Shown: piece after piece, positions 48,030 to 57,447 of the stretch
How the letters are laid out: each line of letters begins with the position of its first letter
Position numbering within the stretch: position 1 is the first letter of the stretch
From: Hermatobates lingyangjiaoensis
Taxonomy: Eukaryota; Arthropoda; Insecta; Hemiptera; Hermatobatidae
Length of the DNA: 64,000 nucleotides
Reading direction: 5' to 3'
NCBI GenBank assembly: GCA_026182355.1
Contig: JAPFBL010000068.1
Span: 11,445,001 to 11,509,000, forward strand
Program-made: the position numbers and the translations under genes
Notes under the pieces: model-generated
Databases searched by the model: none
What the model saw: the letters and a program-made list of their open reading frames with translations, nothing else
What the model was told of the DNA's origin: nothing

Positions 48030-48033
<4 letters not shown>
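47758..48033 (+). mobile_element. PLE-like end family C, palindromic element
   Basis: Arms of 99 bp at 47758-47856 and 47935-48033 are near-perfect inverted repeats. The right arm begins CGAAAATTAGAGACAGTAAG and ends GGATCGTTTTCCTGTTTACAA. Just inside the right arm, 47918-47934 reads CTGATGTCGGTTCAACC, so 47918-47950 has the hammerhead layout with the core's last A changed to T, stem II GGT/ACC and self-complementary AATT. The spacer is GC-richer (GACGCGCTTGCGCTTGG). Both outer ends touch (TA)n. Confidence 0.8.

Positions 48034-48096
<63 letters not shown>
48032..48096. repeat. (TA)n microsatellite between two palindromic elements
   Basis: About 32 TA units, lying exactly between the end of the 47.8-kb palindrome and the start of the 48.1-kb palindrome. 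Confidence 0.95.
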
Positions 48097-48098
<2 letters not shown>

Positions 48099-48310
48099 AT
48101 GATCAAACCACAATAAGAAATGGGAAAACAAGACTAAGATCTTTCAACCGTAACAAGCGGTCTTCGTCAGAGTCAAAAACCCAACTGAGTCAGTTGGGTT
48201 TTTGACTCTGACGAAGACCGCTTGTTACGGTTGAAAGATCTTAGTCTTGTTTTCCCATTTCTTATTGTGGTTTGATCATTGATTGTTGTTTCACGTGTTT
48301 ATGTGAAATC
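48095..48310 (+). mobile_element. Palindromic hammerhead-bearing unit, perfect 94-bp arms
   Basis: Arms 48095-48188 and 48190-48283 are perfect inverted repeats around a single G, and identical in sequence to the arms at 31.8 kb. Here the plus-strand unit is the one that continues into the long tail (48284-48310) with stem-loop TTTCAC/GTGAAA; the inverted arm starts at ATCAATGATC in (TA)n. It is thus a copy of the 31.8-kb element in the opposite orientation. Hammerhead-like cores: plus 48204-48246, minus 48132-48174. Confidence 0.88.
48204..48246 (+). ncRNA. Hammerhead-ribozyme-like motif, short-unit family
   Basis: Identical in layout and sequence to 31929-31971: stem I GACT/AGTC, core CTGACGA plus one A, stem II GACCG/CGGTT, GAA, palindromic AGATCT, T at the cleavage position. 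Mirror copy on the minus strand at 48132-48174. Confidence 0.62.
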
Positions 48311-50033
48311 TTTTTATATATATATGCTAAAGCTTGTTCTTTCTTTTATATTTTTCCAATTTTTTAAATAATATTTTTCCAATCTACGATATTTTTTTAT
48401 TCATCTTCAATCATCTCCTGGCTACTAATCCATTAACGAACACTTGTATTTATACAATTTAGTAATATTTCAATTAATGTATTTAAAGAAAGTAATGTAT
48501 AATTATAACGTAAATAATTATGAATGAATAGATTTAAACAGAAAGTTCACTGGTCGAAGGTTCAGAAGTCTGTAAGTAGACGGTCGCTTTTGTGTCAAGG
48601 CGTTGTGTTTCATCTCTTGAACCAGGACAAAAAATCACTGCAGCAAATCATTATTATTGGACTATATGTCTGTTTTGATGAACTGTGCGGTGATATTACA
48701 TCTAGCCAGAAGTGCAAAAGCAATTACTGTATGCACTTTGTTTATTCCTTTGTAGCATTTTTGTTCTTTATTTGAATTCGTAAGTATAGTAAGTAAGTAT
48801 AGTATTTTAAAATTTGATATATTACTTGTTATTCTATATTACTGATAGTTTATCAATGCATTTTTTATATCAATATTCTGATAGAATGTTTATGCGAAAA
48901 TAATCAAAACGTTTCTTCTATCATATAAACTTTTTTCTTTATGTGGAGCAGGCGAAGTCAACAGGAAAACTATTACTGGTGATCTCATCTTTCTAAAATT
49001 TTTCATCCTAATTATTAAAGATTAGTGTCACCTATTACAATATATTCTTTAACCTCTGGTAAAAAATAATATAAAAAAAGCAATTACTTAAAATGTGCTT
49101 ACATGGTGTGGAAGAGCATCCGCTGAGCCGGCCAGTTGACCAAGAGACCCCTGCCAGCAGGTTTGCAAACTAGTCTAGCTTTCCAAATATAGTTTTTAAA
49201 TGGCTTGAGAAAAAAACTTGTTTTCTTGTAATTCAAATAAATAACAGCCAAGCAAAAAAATAATACTGACTCTAAATCAATCCTTTTCTTTAAAGAATAA
49301 TTTAAATCTTTCCTCATCAGACCAGTAATTACATAGTGCCATTAATTCATTGCCCGACCAACCAGTCACTGTTTGTTGCCAGCTATCTTTAATTTGATTG
49401 TGAAACTTAAACAATGTTGGCTAGAATTGTAACTATAAGACAGAAATAATATCAGACTTTTATTTTTTTTAGTTGAATGAAGTAAACTTATGGGTATCTC
49501 TACCAGATTTTCCTTGAGTAACACAGACATTAAACAAAAATCAAGCATACCTATATATAAGAACTTTACCCCACAAACAAAGAAATTTGGAGTGGCCTAC
49601 ACTCAGCTTTATTATAAGGGAACATAATATTACACTAGTCCACAATGAACTGACTTTTGGTTTTATTTTAATAAAACGTGTCAACGTAATATCAAAGTCT
49701 CTAGTAATTATTATCAAATTCATAGGAAATCAATTTAATGATTTTCTTTGTTTTTTTGCTATATATTTCTTATTAGTTATAAGAAACTTATAAGTAATAA
49801 ATTATAAGAAAGCTCGTGTTTTCTTCTATAATTTAGTTATAGTTAGTCCGTTAGTATATAGTATCAGTTATTTGGGTATGTTATTGGCTCCAGGTTGCCT
49901 CTGGGAAATTTGTTACATTGCCTTTCCATCATGCACATGTGATAAAAAAAAAAAATTACGGGAAAAATTCGTGAAAGCATAATCTGCTCTGCTATTTAAC
50001 AAAACAGGCTTAGATGAAGATCTTCTGACAAAA

Positions 50034-50035
<2 letters not shown>
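48311..50035. other. AT-rich non-coding DNA with one exon-like patch
   Basis: A GC-rich patch at 49106-49180 on the minus strand translates as LVCKPAGRGLLVNWPAQRML and is followed by a donor-like AT|GTAAGC. It could be a small exon, but I recognise no family and see no clear acceptor. Nothing else was recognised. Confidence 0.35.
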
Positions 50036-50075
<40 letters not shown>

Positions 50076-50363
50076 TTTAACACATAGAAAAGAACACAGA
50101 AAGACACTACAGAACTCACTTCGATATTTCGACATCCGTCGTCATCGGGAAGAAGTGCGAAGTACTCGCGTTGAGAAGCAAACTGCTACTGGCCTCCAGA
50201 GTAACTCGTGGAACCACCGCAATGCTGCCCCCCAGCGGAGGAGAGGAAAAACATAAATCCCTCCAATATTTATTTAGAAAACAAGATAAAAAGTATATAA
50301 AATACGAAATAATAATAATAATAATAAAATAAAAAAATATAAATAAAAAATAATAATAAATAA
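50036..50363 (-). mobile_element. 3' UTR and terminal region of a GIY-YIG-type PLE (family D)
   Basis: Downstream (minus strand) of the GIY-YIG fragment at 50364-50579 lies an AT-rich UTR. It is followed by a GC-richer end reading CCGATGACGACGGATGTC, GAAATATC, GAAGTGAGTTC and a tail into (TA)n (50037-50071). The GAC/GTC stem II, GAAA and self-complementary ATAT fit the hammerhead layout. The core is CCGATGA rather than CTGATGA. This ties the GTCGAAATATC family of ends (18.5, 18.9, 38.2 kb) to a PLE coding region. Confidence 0.65.
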
Positions 50364-50579
50364 TTAACGGTACAGGTTAAGACCAGGAGGAGAACGAGCC
50401 CCAAGGAGGCATATGAATGCCTCTTTAGAAGCTCTAAGGGTGACATGGGAATTAGACTCGGGGATTTGTTTGAGGATTTGTACCCTGAAACAATCATTGA
50501 AAGGGAGGTCATGGGAATTAGCATGGATAGCTATGGGTAGGTCTCTGCGCTGACCAACGGACGCCCTGTGATTGTTCAT
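50364..50579 (-). pseudogene. PLE GIY-YIG endonuclease C-terminal fragment
   Basis: A 71-codon open frame on the minus strand: MNNHRASVGQRRDLPIAIHA, then a histidine-containing segment, FNDCF and CLLGARSPPGLNLYR. The R..NH...  ...PIA.H...H. F.. ...I...... pattern is that of the second half of GIY-YIG domains in PLE proteins, after the YVGETG motif (in which this M takes the place of the residue after the arginine helix). The catalytic Tyr residues and the whole RT are missing. It stops upstream at a (TA)n-like sequence (50586-50600), so it is a heavily 5'-truncated insertion. It differs from the 32.7-kb PLE, so a second PLE lineage is present. Confidence 0.7.
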
Positions 50580-50850
50580 ACTGTGATTATATATATATGG
50601 GAAAAAAATATATATATATAAATAAATACTTCATCAAGTGAACGGAAAAAAAGGACTTTGGAGACCTAAATTCAGATCGAACTTATAATTCGTCAATATT
50701 CCGAAACATTTTTTTTTATTACTTTACTTATATTAATTTAAAAAATAAGACATAGGATATAGATCATCTGCATTTTAATTTAATAAAAGAAATCTGAACA
50801 GTCATCTGAATTTAAAATAATTGATATCAAGATTATGATAGATTAACTTG
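50580..50850. other. AT-rich non-coding DNA
   Basis: Short (TA)n pieces next to the PLE fragment; otherwise nothing recognised. Confidence 0.35.
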
Positions 50851-50854
50851 TTTT

Positions 50855-51260
50855 TAGTTCCCCAAAGTCCTTTATTTGACGTTTTTTGGATGATGTCTCA
50901 ATTTGTATGTTGATGGTAGGGTGTGTATATAAAAGTTTTTTTGGGGGCTATAGGTCACACCATTTGATGGATGAAATTCATATTTCACCAAACATTTGGC
51001 TGTATAGAGTAGGTGTGTCCTATGTTTTAAAAAAATAGAAAAGTCAATTTTTTGGTCAAAATGTATTTCTATACATAATTTTTTTGTCCTAACCTACTAT
51101 TAGAGTATTGAAAGTTTGGAATTGTTATGGAACTGATAATACCATTAACTGAAAAAAACTTCAGAATTTTTCAATAAACAAAAAGGTCGTTTTGCAATAA
51201 AATGTAAATTTCTATGATTTATTACTGATTCAGAAATTTCGGTGGTGCCCTTTGACGAAC
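50855..51260 (-). repeat. Unclassified dispersed repeat, copy 4 (reverse)
   Basis: Read on the minus strand it contains TTACATTTTATTGCAAAACG, TTCCAAACTTTCAATACTCTA, here split in two, GTTAGGACAAAAAAATTATG, TTGACTTTTC, TTCATCCATCAAATGG and GGACTTTGGGGAACT. The order matches the blocks of the 24.9-kb copy (TACATTTTATTG; CAAAATTTCAAGACTCTAGG; GTGACTTTCCC; TTGATCCATCAAAG; CGACTTCTGGGGGACC). Confidence 0.55.
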
Positions 51261-53585
51261 ATAATTGAATTATAATCAAAAATAGCATGGATTGGTAGAA
51301 TTAGTCACATGCCTAATATAACAAAACTAATTTTGTCAAAAAAGTTTTACCACAATGTATTACCACAAAGGGATATAAAGGTATAAAAAGTAAAAAAAAA
51401 CGAACTTGAATTTGTGGATCACCTGCTGTACTCGTTGATTTTGTTTACATTGACCTAGAAACTAATATACGTTCAACAGGATTTGGTCAAACAGTAAAAT
51501 GGTATTGTTATTTATAAGTCTGGTAAAAAAATTTGAAATTATTATAAATAATTAACATTATATGTAAGAAGAATAAACGTTTTAAAATTAGAGATGCAAA
51601 CGATAATTGACCGTATATGTTGTTTTCAAGCCTTTAATGCATGGTTGTCCAACAAAAGTTTTTTTAGTCAATTTATATGTTGCATCCTTTAGGAAAACCT
51701 AAAGTCACACATATAATTCTGGTTTGTTACGAACCCCATTGTTTTCAATATTGGCTAATATTGAAACGTGAGAAAATTAATTCTTGGTTGTTTAGGACAA
51801 AGAAGCTTCTAATTTTAAATCAAGTTATACGAAATTTCAAATTTTGATCAATGTGGCATGATATTGTATTTGATAAACTGAGGGCTGAATCATATTGTAA
51901 TCCCATTGTTGTAAATAAATTTACTTCAGATTTTAAATTCTAAAAAAGACCCTTTATAAATTTACCTAGAGAAATATCCCTCATTCTATAGTTTTAGGTA
52001 TGGCTTGACAAAAATCTTGATTCCTTGGAATACGACTGGCTCATATTCAGATATAATGTAATCAAATGTTTTTACATCTTATAGACAGAGAGCGTGCATT
52101 CCTTGTATGCTGTCAAACGCAGTTTCCATTAATAGTACATGAGTAGACATGTTTTAATATTTAATAGTTGATTTACTTATATTGCCGACATACATCTAGT
52201 TACAAATATTGATAACAGGGAAATTATTAAACTGTGTAGACGAAGAATTCATTACTGTTGTATGAAACGAAGTGTTACGTAGTGATATTCAGAAACAAAA
52301 TTCAGAAAAATATATCGATATTTTTAAGAATATACGCCTACAACAAAAGGACAAATTATTATGACTGTTTACAGCTTTTTCGGCTCACATTCTTGGTTTT
52401 TGGTGTCACATGACAGTTCTTTGTTGCTTGGTTCATAGGGTTGTGGCTTTCCTGAGAGGACAGTTCCCATTCTTTACCCTCTTTTTTCATTGATATCATT
52501 TTAAGAAACCGTCAGGGCTTGCTGCTGTATTTATTCCTTAAAATATTTTCTCTTCCATATTTTGCAAAGGATGAAATTTAAACATAATAATGCTAAAATT
52601 ACAAAATACCACAAATCATGGGTTAAAACTCACGACCTCACGGTCTCTTCCTTCTTTAACCCGTGATTTCAGACCTCATAAAAAAATGTCATCCATAATT
52701 TTATATCCAACCATAAATATTGAAGTTAATATAATCATTCCTGTCAAAAGCCCCATTTCATCATATTAAATGATAAAGCATAAATCTGTGCTCCTAGTAT
52801 AGTAGATGCCATCTCAATTAAAAATGTCTCATAAATTTCTCCTTACATATTCGTTGCCTATCTCGCTCTGTCAAACTTCAACTTCTATTGTAAGCATTTT
52901 CCTTTTCTCAGGAAAATAAGAAAAATCGTATAACCGCAAACCTCCCTAGACATGAAGGAATTCATATGACTAAGGTGTTAAAGTCCCTTCTCGGTTTAGA
53001 TAAACTCTTTGAGAATATGTTTCTCTCTTTATGATGAATTGTCTCTTTAATGCTTGAAAATCAGAATTTCTAATAATCATGCATTACTCATCTTCTATAA
53101 AAATGTCATTTGCGTATCCTTGTGTATCACAACTATAATCATATAGAGAATTCAGTAGGTCATTGAGATCCAATCACACGAATAGGATCGATAATCCACC
53201 TTCCTGGGAGCATTTTCTCCTTCTCACAAATGTGAAAGATCTAATACTTAAACTAATTATTCTTTTTGCAATATTACTGTAAATATACTGATACCCTTCT
53301 ACATTCACACCTTCATAAACACACCAAGAACTATGTCTGAGATTAAGTTTTACTCTATAGTGAAACATATAGTTTGACTGGAACACTATGTTAGAGAACC
53401 TTCCATCCTCCATAGAAAGTTTAAGAAATATATATATGTTTGATTAGTGCTGATTTATTAGATTTAGAATTTTCTATTATTTTTATATATTATATTCTTT
53501 TTAAAATCATCACGAATGTAAACAAACCTGGCAAATACAGCAGTTGACCATTAATTTCAAGATAAATTTTCAGTTTTTATAAGTT
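51261..53585. other. AT-rich non-coding DNA, nothing recognised
   Basis: About 2.3 kb without recognisable gene or repeat. The 79-codon minus frame at 53174-53413 has no recognisable motif. Confidence 0.4.
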
Positions 53586-53589
53586 TGCG

Positions 53590-54060
53590 GTAATCGGATT
53601 TTAATACATATTTCTTATAAATTGCTAATTTTATATTCAAGAGCAAAATTTTATTGATCTATAATTTTCCGTTTAGCGTTAAAAAACATTTTCTGAAATT
53701 ATAAAATATACCATAAGCCCCGTCTTTTTAACGTAATTTAAAAAAAAATCTTCTATTTATCCTAATATAAGGTGCTATTTGTAGGTATAATTTCACTTTA
53801 TTCGTCAAATAGTTGGACTGGTTACACCTTAAAAGTTTTCAGATTGAATAATAAGTCAAAATTTTTACATTTCATTAATTATAAATATGTTGAGTCTTTT
53901 TAAAAATATTTTAACTGTGTCAGTTATTACTTTTGTTACTTTCATGATAATTTCAAAATTTCTAAACTGTAGACTTGGTAGTTTAAGAAAAAAAAAGTAT
54001 AGTCTAAAAACACATTTCGCTCAAAATAGTGACTTTCCCATCATGAAATATGCCCCTCAA
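53590..54060 (+). repeat. Unclassified dispersed repeat, copy 2
   Basis: Parallel to the 24.9-kb copy over about 450 bp: GTTTAGCGTTAAAAAACATT, TTTTCTGAAA, TAGGTATAATTTCACTTT, TTTCAGATTGAATAATAAG, TCAAAATTTTTACATTTCATT and the exact 18-mer AGTGACTTTCCCATCATG at 54028-54045. Similarity stops shortly after the 18-mer. Confidence 0.7.
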
Positions 54061-55017
54061 CAGCGATGATGTACGCGATCGAATGTGACGATATTAAAGA
54101 AAAGTAAACGGTTGTGGCGCGCTCCTTATTCAGTAAATAATCTTGTTTACAGGTTAGCCGTTACAATCATGATTCAATATTACATCAGGCTCTGTATGAC
54201 CTTGCCGTGCCTACAATCGTCTAATTATGACACAAGTAAACAAATCATTCTTGATTTAATCGGCTGCCTTTGAACTCACTACTGCTTTAGTGAGTCTGGA
54301 TTTGCATATAAACTAAAATCTAAGTTACCTAAGTATCGGCTAATTTAAGTCGTGGTTGCTTGAATGATGTTTTGATATCTTAAAACATGTGAACCTGTCA
54401 ACTGTCTTAAGGTTGGCTAACTTGTATAATTTGCTACTTGAAGTTCTCCTAAGTCAATGCCTAGTCAGTGGAGCACTTATCTTATTTATTGTACGTCAAG
54501 CTCTTTGTTTATGAAGCAATACAATGTTGATGAAGTCGGTCACAATTTTATTTTGGCAACATAACATAAACAAGTGTGGGCAAAATCTGACCTTGAAATA
54601 AGGAAAGTATACAGTTGATTTGCTTCCTATTTTAATCAATATTCTGTCTTTTAAACCCACAAAATTGTCCTCTATATGAAAATATGAAACTCATTATTCT
54701 ATGCAGAATACGCCAAGCTGTATATATTATACTTGAGTATAGAAATGTAGAACTACCAATAAAATACCAACCCAATAATGTAGTTATTCGGAACCCATAA
54801 TAACAATAAGTTCAAAATGGGAAATGAAACTTATTCTTTATCTTTACAATATCACAGAACTTTTAAAGCCTCTTTGCGTGAACCTTGAACTATACGAAGT
54901 TAATATGCAATAATTCACTATTTAAATTCGAGATTAGCATTAGTAAAACTCTGATTAATTTTAATGTTATTCTATTAGATAGTCCATACATAATTGGATT
55001 GTTTTTATATATACATG
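54061..55017. other. AT-rich non-coding DNA, nothing recognised
   Basis: No gene or repeat seen. Confidence 0.4.
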
Positions 55018-55290
55018 TATATATATATTTGTAGTAGCTCTCTTACGAGATAGTTTAGAAGGCCTCAGAGCTTATTTTTCTTCATTTTGATTTTTCCCCT
55101 ACGGCATTTTGTCTCATATACATATCTTAGGTGTTGCTGGTCTGAATACTGGGTTTAACGCACACTGCAGCTACTAGGTGACCAACCACTAGCTACTCGC
55201 CAAGTCAACAGCCAGTCACCGCCCAGTATTCCGTAGGGGAAAAATCAAAATCAACAAAAATAAGCTCTGAAGCCTTCCAAACTATATATA
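55018..55290. mobile_element. Palindromic PLE-like element related to the 32-kb PLE end
   Basis: Arms 55048-55102 and 55231-55284 are imperfect inverted repeats (TTTAGAAGGCCTCAGAGCTT ... TTTTTCCCCTACGG and its complement). Left end, plus strand: AGCTCT, CTTACGA, a short segment, GAAGGCCTC, AGAGCT. This is the layout of the PLE hammerhead at 34775-34811 (stem I AGCTCT/AGAGCT, palindromic GGCC), with the core changed to CTTACGA. The spacer is GC-richer (CAGTCACCGCCCAG). (TA)n flanks both ends. Confidence 0.7.
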
Positions 55291-55299
55291 TATATTACT

Positions 55300-55422
55300 G
55301 AAGATTGGTAGCAATCCTTCTTGCAAACAAGTTTCTAAAAATTTTATGCCAATAGCATGCTTGGTTGCCTTTTTTGAAAGTTTCTCTAATGTCCTACAAG
55401 CTCTTCCAGTTCTTCGGGGAAT
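55300..55422 (-). pseudogene. PLE N-terminal domain fragment
   Basis: One minus-strand frame is open across the segment and reads CRTLEKLSKKATKHAIGIKF then LETCLQEGLLPIFS. The KKA.K...G..FL..C...GL.P.F pattern is typical of the N-terminal region of PLE proteins, the part missing from the 32.7-kb copy. It is flanked by AT-rich repeats on both sides and carries no RT. Confidence 0.6.
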
Positions 55423-55472
55423 AATATATATATATATATATTAATTAATATATTAATAATTAATATATAATA

Positions 55473-55502
<30 letters not shown>
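55421..55502. repeat. (TA)n / TTAATTAATA repeat tract
   Basis: TA runs with interspersed ATTAAT units between the PLE fragment and the palindrome to its right. Confidence 0.9.
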
Positions 55503-55508
<6 letters not shown>

Positions 55509-55517
55509 TTTATCAGG

Positions 55518-55761
55518 ACTCGGTCAGATCTTCAGGTTCAAATTAAACTCTCATTGCCAACGTTTCGGTTTTATTTAGAACCTTTTTCATAGGCATAAGT
55601 ATAAAATTTTGAAACAGAAAAACTAAGTATTACTATGTAATATAAGTAATACTTAGTTTTTCTGTTTCAAAATTTTATACTTATGCCAATGGAAAAAGTT
55701 TTAGATACAACCGAAACGTTGGCAATGAGAGTTTAATTTGAACCTGAAGAACTGTCCGAGT
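55518..55761. mobile_element. Palindromic element with 116-bp arms (GAAACGTTGGC family)
   Basis: Arms 55518-55633 and 55646-55761 are inverted repeats with about a dozen differences, around a 12-nt centre. Each arm contains, in ribozyme-like order, TATGCC or ATGCC, a decayed core (TATGAAAAAGGTT in one arm, AATGGAAAAAG in the other), a stem II with its partner ACC, then GAAACGTTGGCAATGAG. The self-complementary ACGT sits in the stem III position and GGCA(A) pairs with the upstream TGCC as stem I. The CTGATGA core is lost in both arms. Confidence 0.75.
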
Positions 55762-55952
55762 TTCATTCCATTCCTTTATTTCACAAGCTTAAATCTATGT
55801 AAAATGGTTTTCATTATTAATTATAAAATAAAACGACTTTTTCAGTCAATATAATTGTATTTATTATTGTTTCAGGTAAATTCTAGGATCATTGAGAGTC
55901 TGATTTTAGAGGTAACTGAACATTATTACCTTGAACATACCTATGACTAAAC

Positions 55953-55987
55953 ATAATTCATAGTATAAATTCTATACTATGAATTAT
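55953..55987. repeat. Perfect 15-bp hairpin
   Basis: ATAATTCATAGTATA (55953-55967) and its exact complement (55973-55987) around AATTC. No context suggests a function; it could be a tiny MITE remnant or chance in AT-rich DNA. Confidence 0.6.
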
Positions 55988-55989
55988 AC

Positions 55990-57258
55990 TATCATAACTA
56001 ATGCCACGAGTATCTAATGAATTACTTTTTTGCACTATTATTTTGTTTCTCTATGTGAATGTAAATATGTATATGTAAGTAATATGAGATTTTATATGTG
56101 TGTATGTAAATGTTTGTGACGGTAGGTTACCAGAATCTATATTGCTGTTAAGGCAAATATGAATCATAAAGTAACTAATTTAAAAATCAAGAGGATTCCA
56201 AAGAGATTATAATTTTTATGAGGTTTTATGTGACGCAATAGACAGGATAGGGATGTCGCAACAGGTGCTTACCAGATAGTTGACCGACACTGTATGCAAA
56301 TCTATGTTTGTTTTGACTACTGCTTGAGAATATAAATAAAGTTGTATACAAATAAACAATATAAACTGAAATAAACTATATTTATATTAGAAATAATAGT
56401 AGTCATTTTACATTAGAAACTTGGGTAATTTTTAAAAAGTGGTTATTTTCCAATTTGAAAATAGTATTTCAACAACTTTAATACCACATTCTGTATTCAA
56501 TATGTTCAAAGCATTGTATAGACTTTGCTGCGTTGTCAGTGCAACAGAGTGATTTACAGCAGTACTCTGAACTCTAGTGTCATTGTATAAATCAACAAAC
56601 TCAAGAAGAATCAATAAACATCTAAACCTGACTCAAGTTATATCCTTATACTTTGATCTTGAAGTGCAGCTTCAATGCATAGTAGTTAATGTTTAATTTA
56701 TATAAATAATAAAACAAATAAAACTTTTCGAACATATTCCTTGCTTTAAATTGAATTTCAAAACTGATTTGAAAAGATTTTCTGATGATAACTAAAAATG
56801 CAACTCTTTCTTTTTTCGTTGCTGAGTACGAAACCAAAATTTATTTGATCTCAAAAAGTTTTGAAAATATTTCTTTAAAAAGGACACTAACACATATGGT
56901 GCAGCATTAATTTATTTAAGAAAGAGACGAAAGATTTTGGTGTAAATTTATCATATCTACAAACCTTTACCGTGTAATTTATTACTATGTATTATATATG
57001 TCCATTATAGAACCTGTATATTTAACCTTGGAGAAATATAAACACTTGAGAGATGATGTTCAGCTGGTAAGGTCAAATGAGGATGTCAACTGGGAACAAG
57101 TTTTTATTTCGAAGGAGAAATAAAAAAGAAGTTGACATTATGAAAAGTCAAAGCCGAAGGAAATGGCGGCTAAATTTGAAGCAGACTTGAGGCTAACATT
57201 GAAACAGGTTCGGGTGACCTTAAGGGAAATGGTGAGCGGCATGTGTCAGCAGGCCTTG
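55990..57258. other. AT-rich non-coding DNA, nothing recognised
   Basis: Nothing recognised; base composition becomes GC-richer from about 57060 onward, leading into the candidate ORF. Confidence 0.35.
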
Positions 57259-57447
57259 TCAGAGGCTGGTCGACTGACAGTCTGCGCCTTCGCACTTGCT
57301 ATTATCAGGTCCCTTGCAATTGAACTCGAGCTTTGCATCAACACTGCCGAAATCACCACCAATGTCAACGTCTTGCTCAACATTTTGATTATTTAATACA
57401 ACTTGGGTGATGTTGATGGATTGTACACTTGCTGCCACGATTGACAT
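57259..57447 (-). CDS. Candidate small gene, unknown 62-residue protein
   Basis: The minus-strand frame starts ATG at 57447, with an in-frame TAA four codons upstream, and ends at a TGA around 57259-57261. The product starts MSIVAASVQSINITQVVLNN, then contains DVDIGGDFGSVDAKLEFNC and ends with three cysteines and CQSTSL. Composition is unlike the low-complexity chance frames elsewhere: balanced residues and GC-richer codons. The minus strand upstream has a TATA-like GGTTATATAAC (57586-57596), placed plausibly for a promoter. No signal peptide or known domain is recognised. The overlapping 77-codon plus-strand frame at 57163-57396 is treated as its shadow. It could be an exon of a larger gene, or non-coding. 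Confidence 0.35.
   Translation of the reverse strand: MSIVAASVQSINITQVVLNNQNVEQDVDIGGDFGSVDAKLEFNCKGPDNSKCEGADCQSTSL

Noticed and set aside
57163..57396. 77-codon plus-strand gene
   Set aside because: Overlaps the more plausible minus-strand frame; no motif, and its composition is explained as the complement of that frame.
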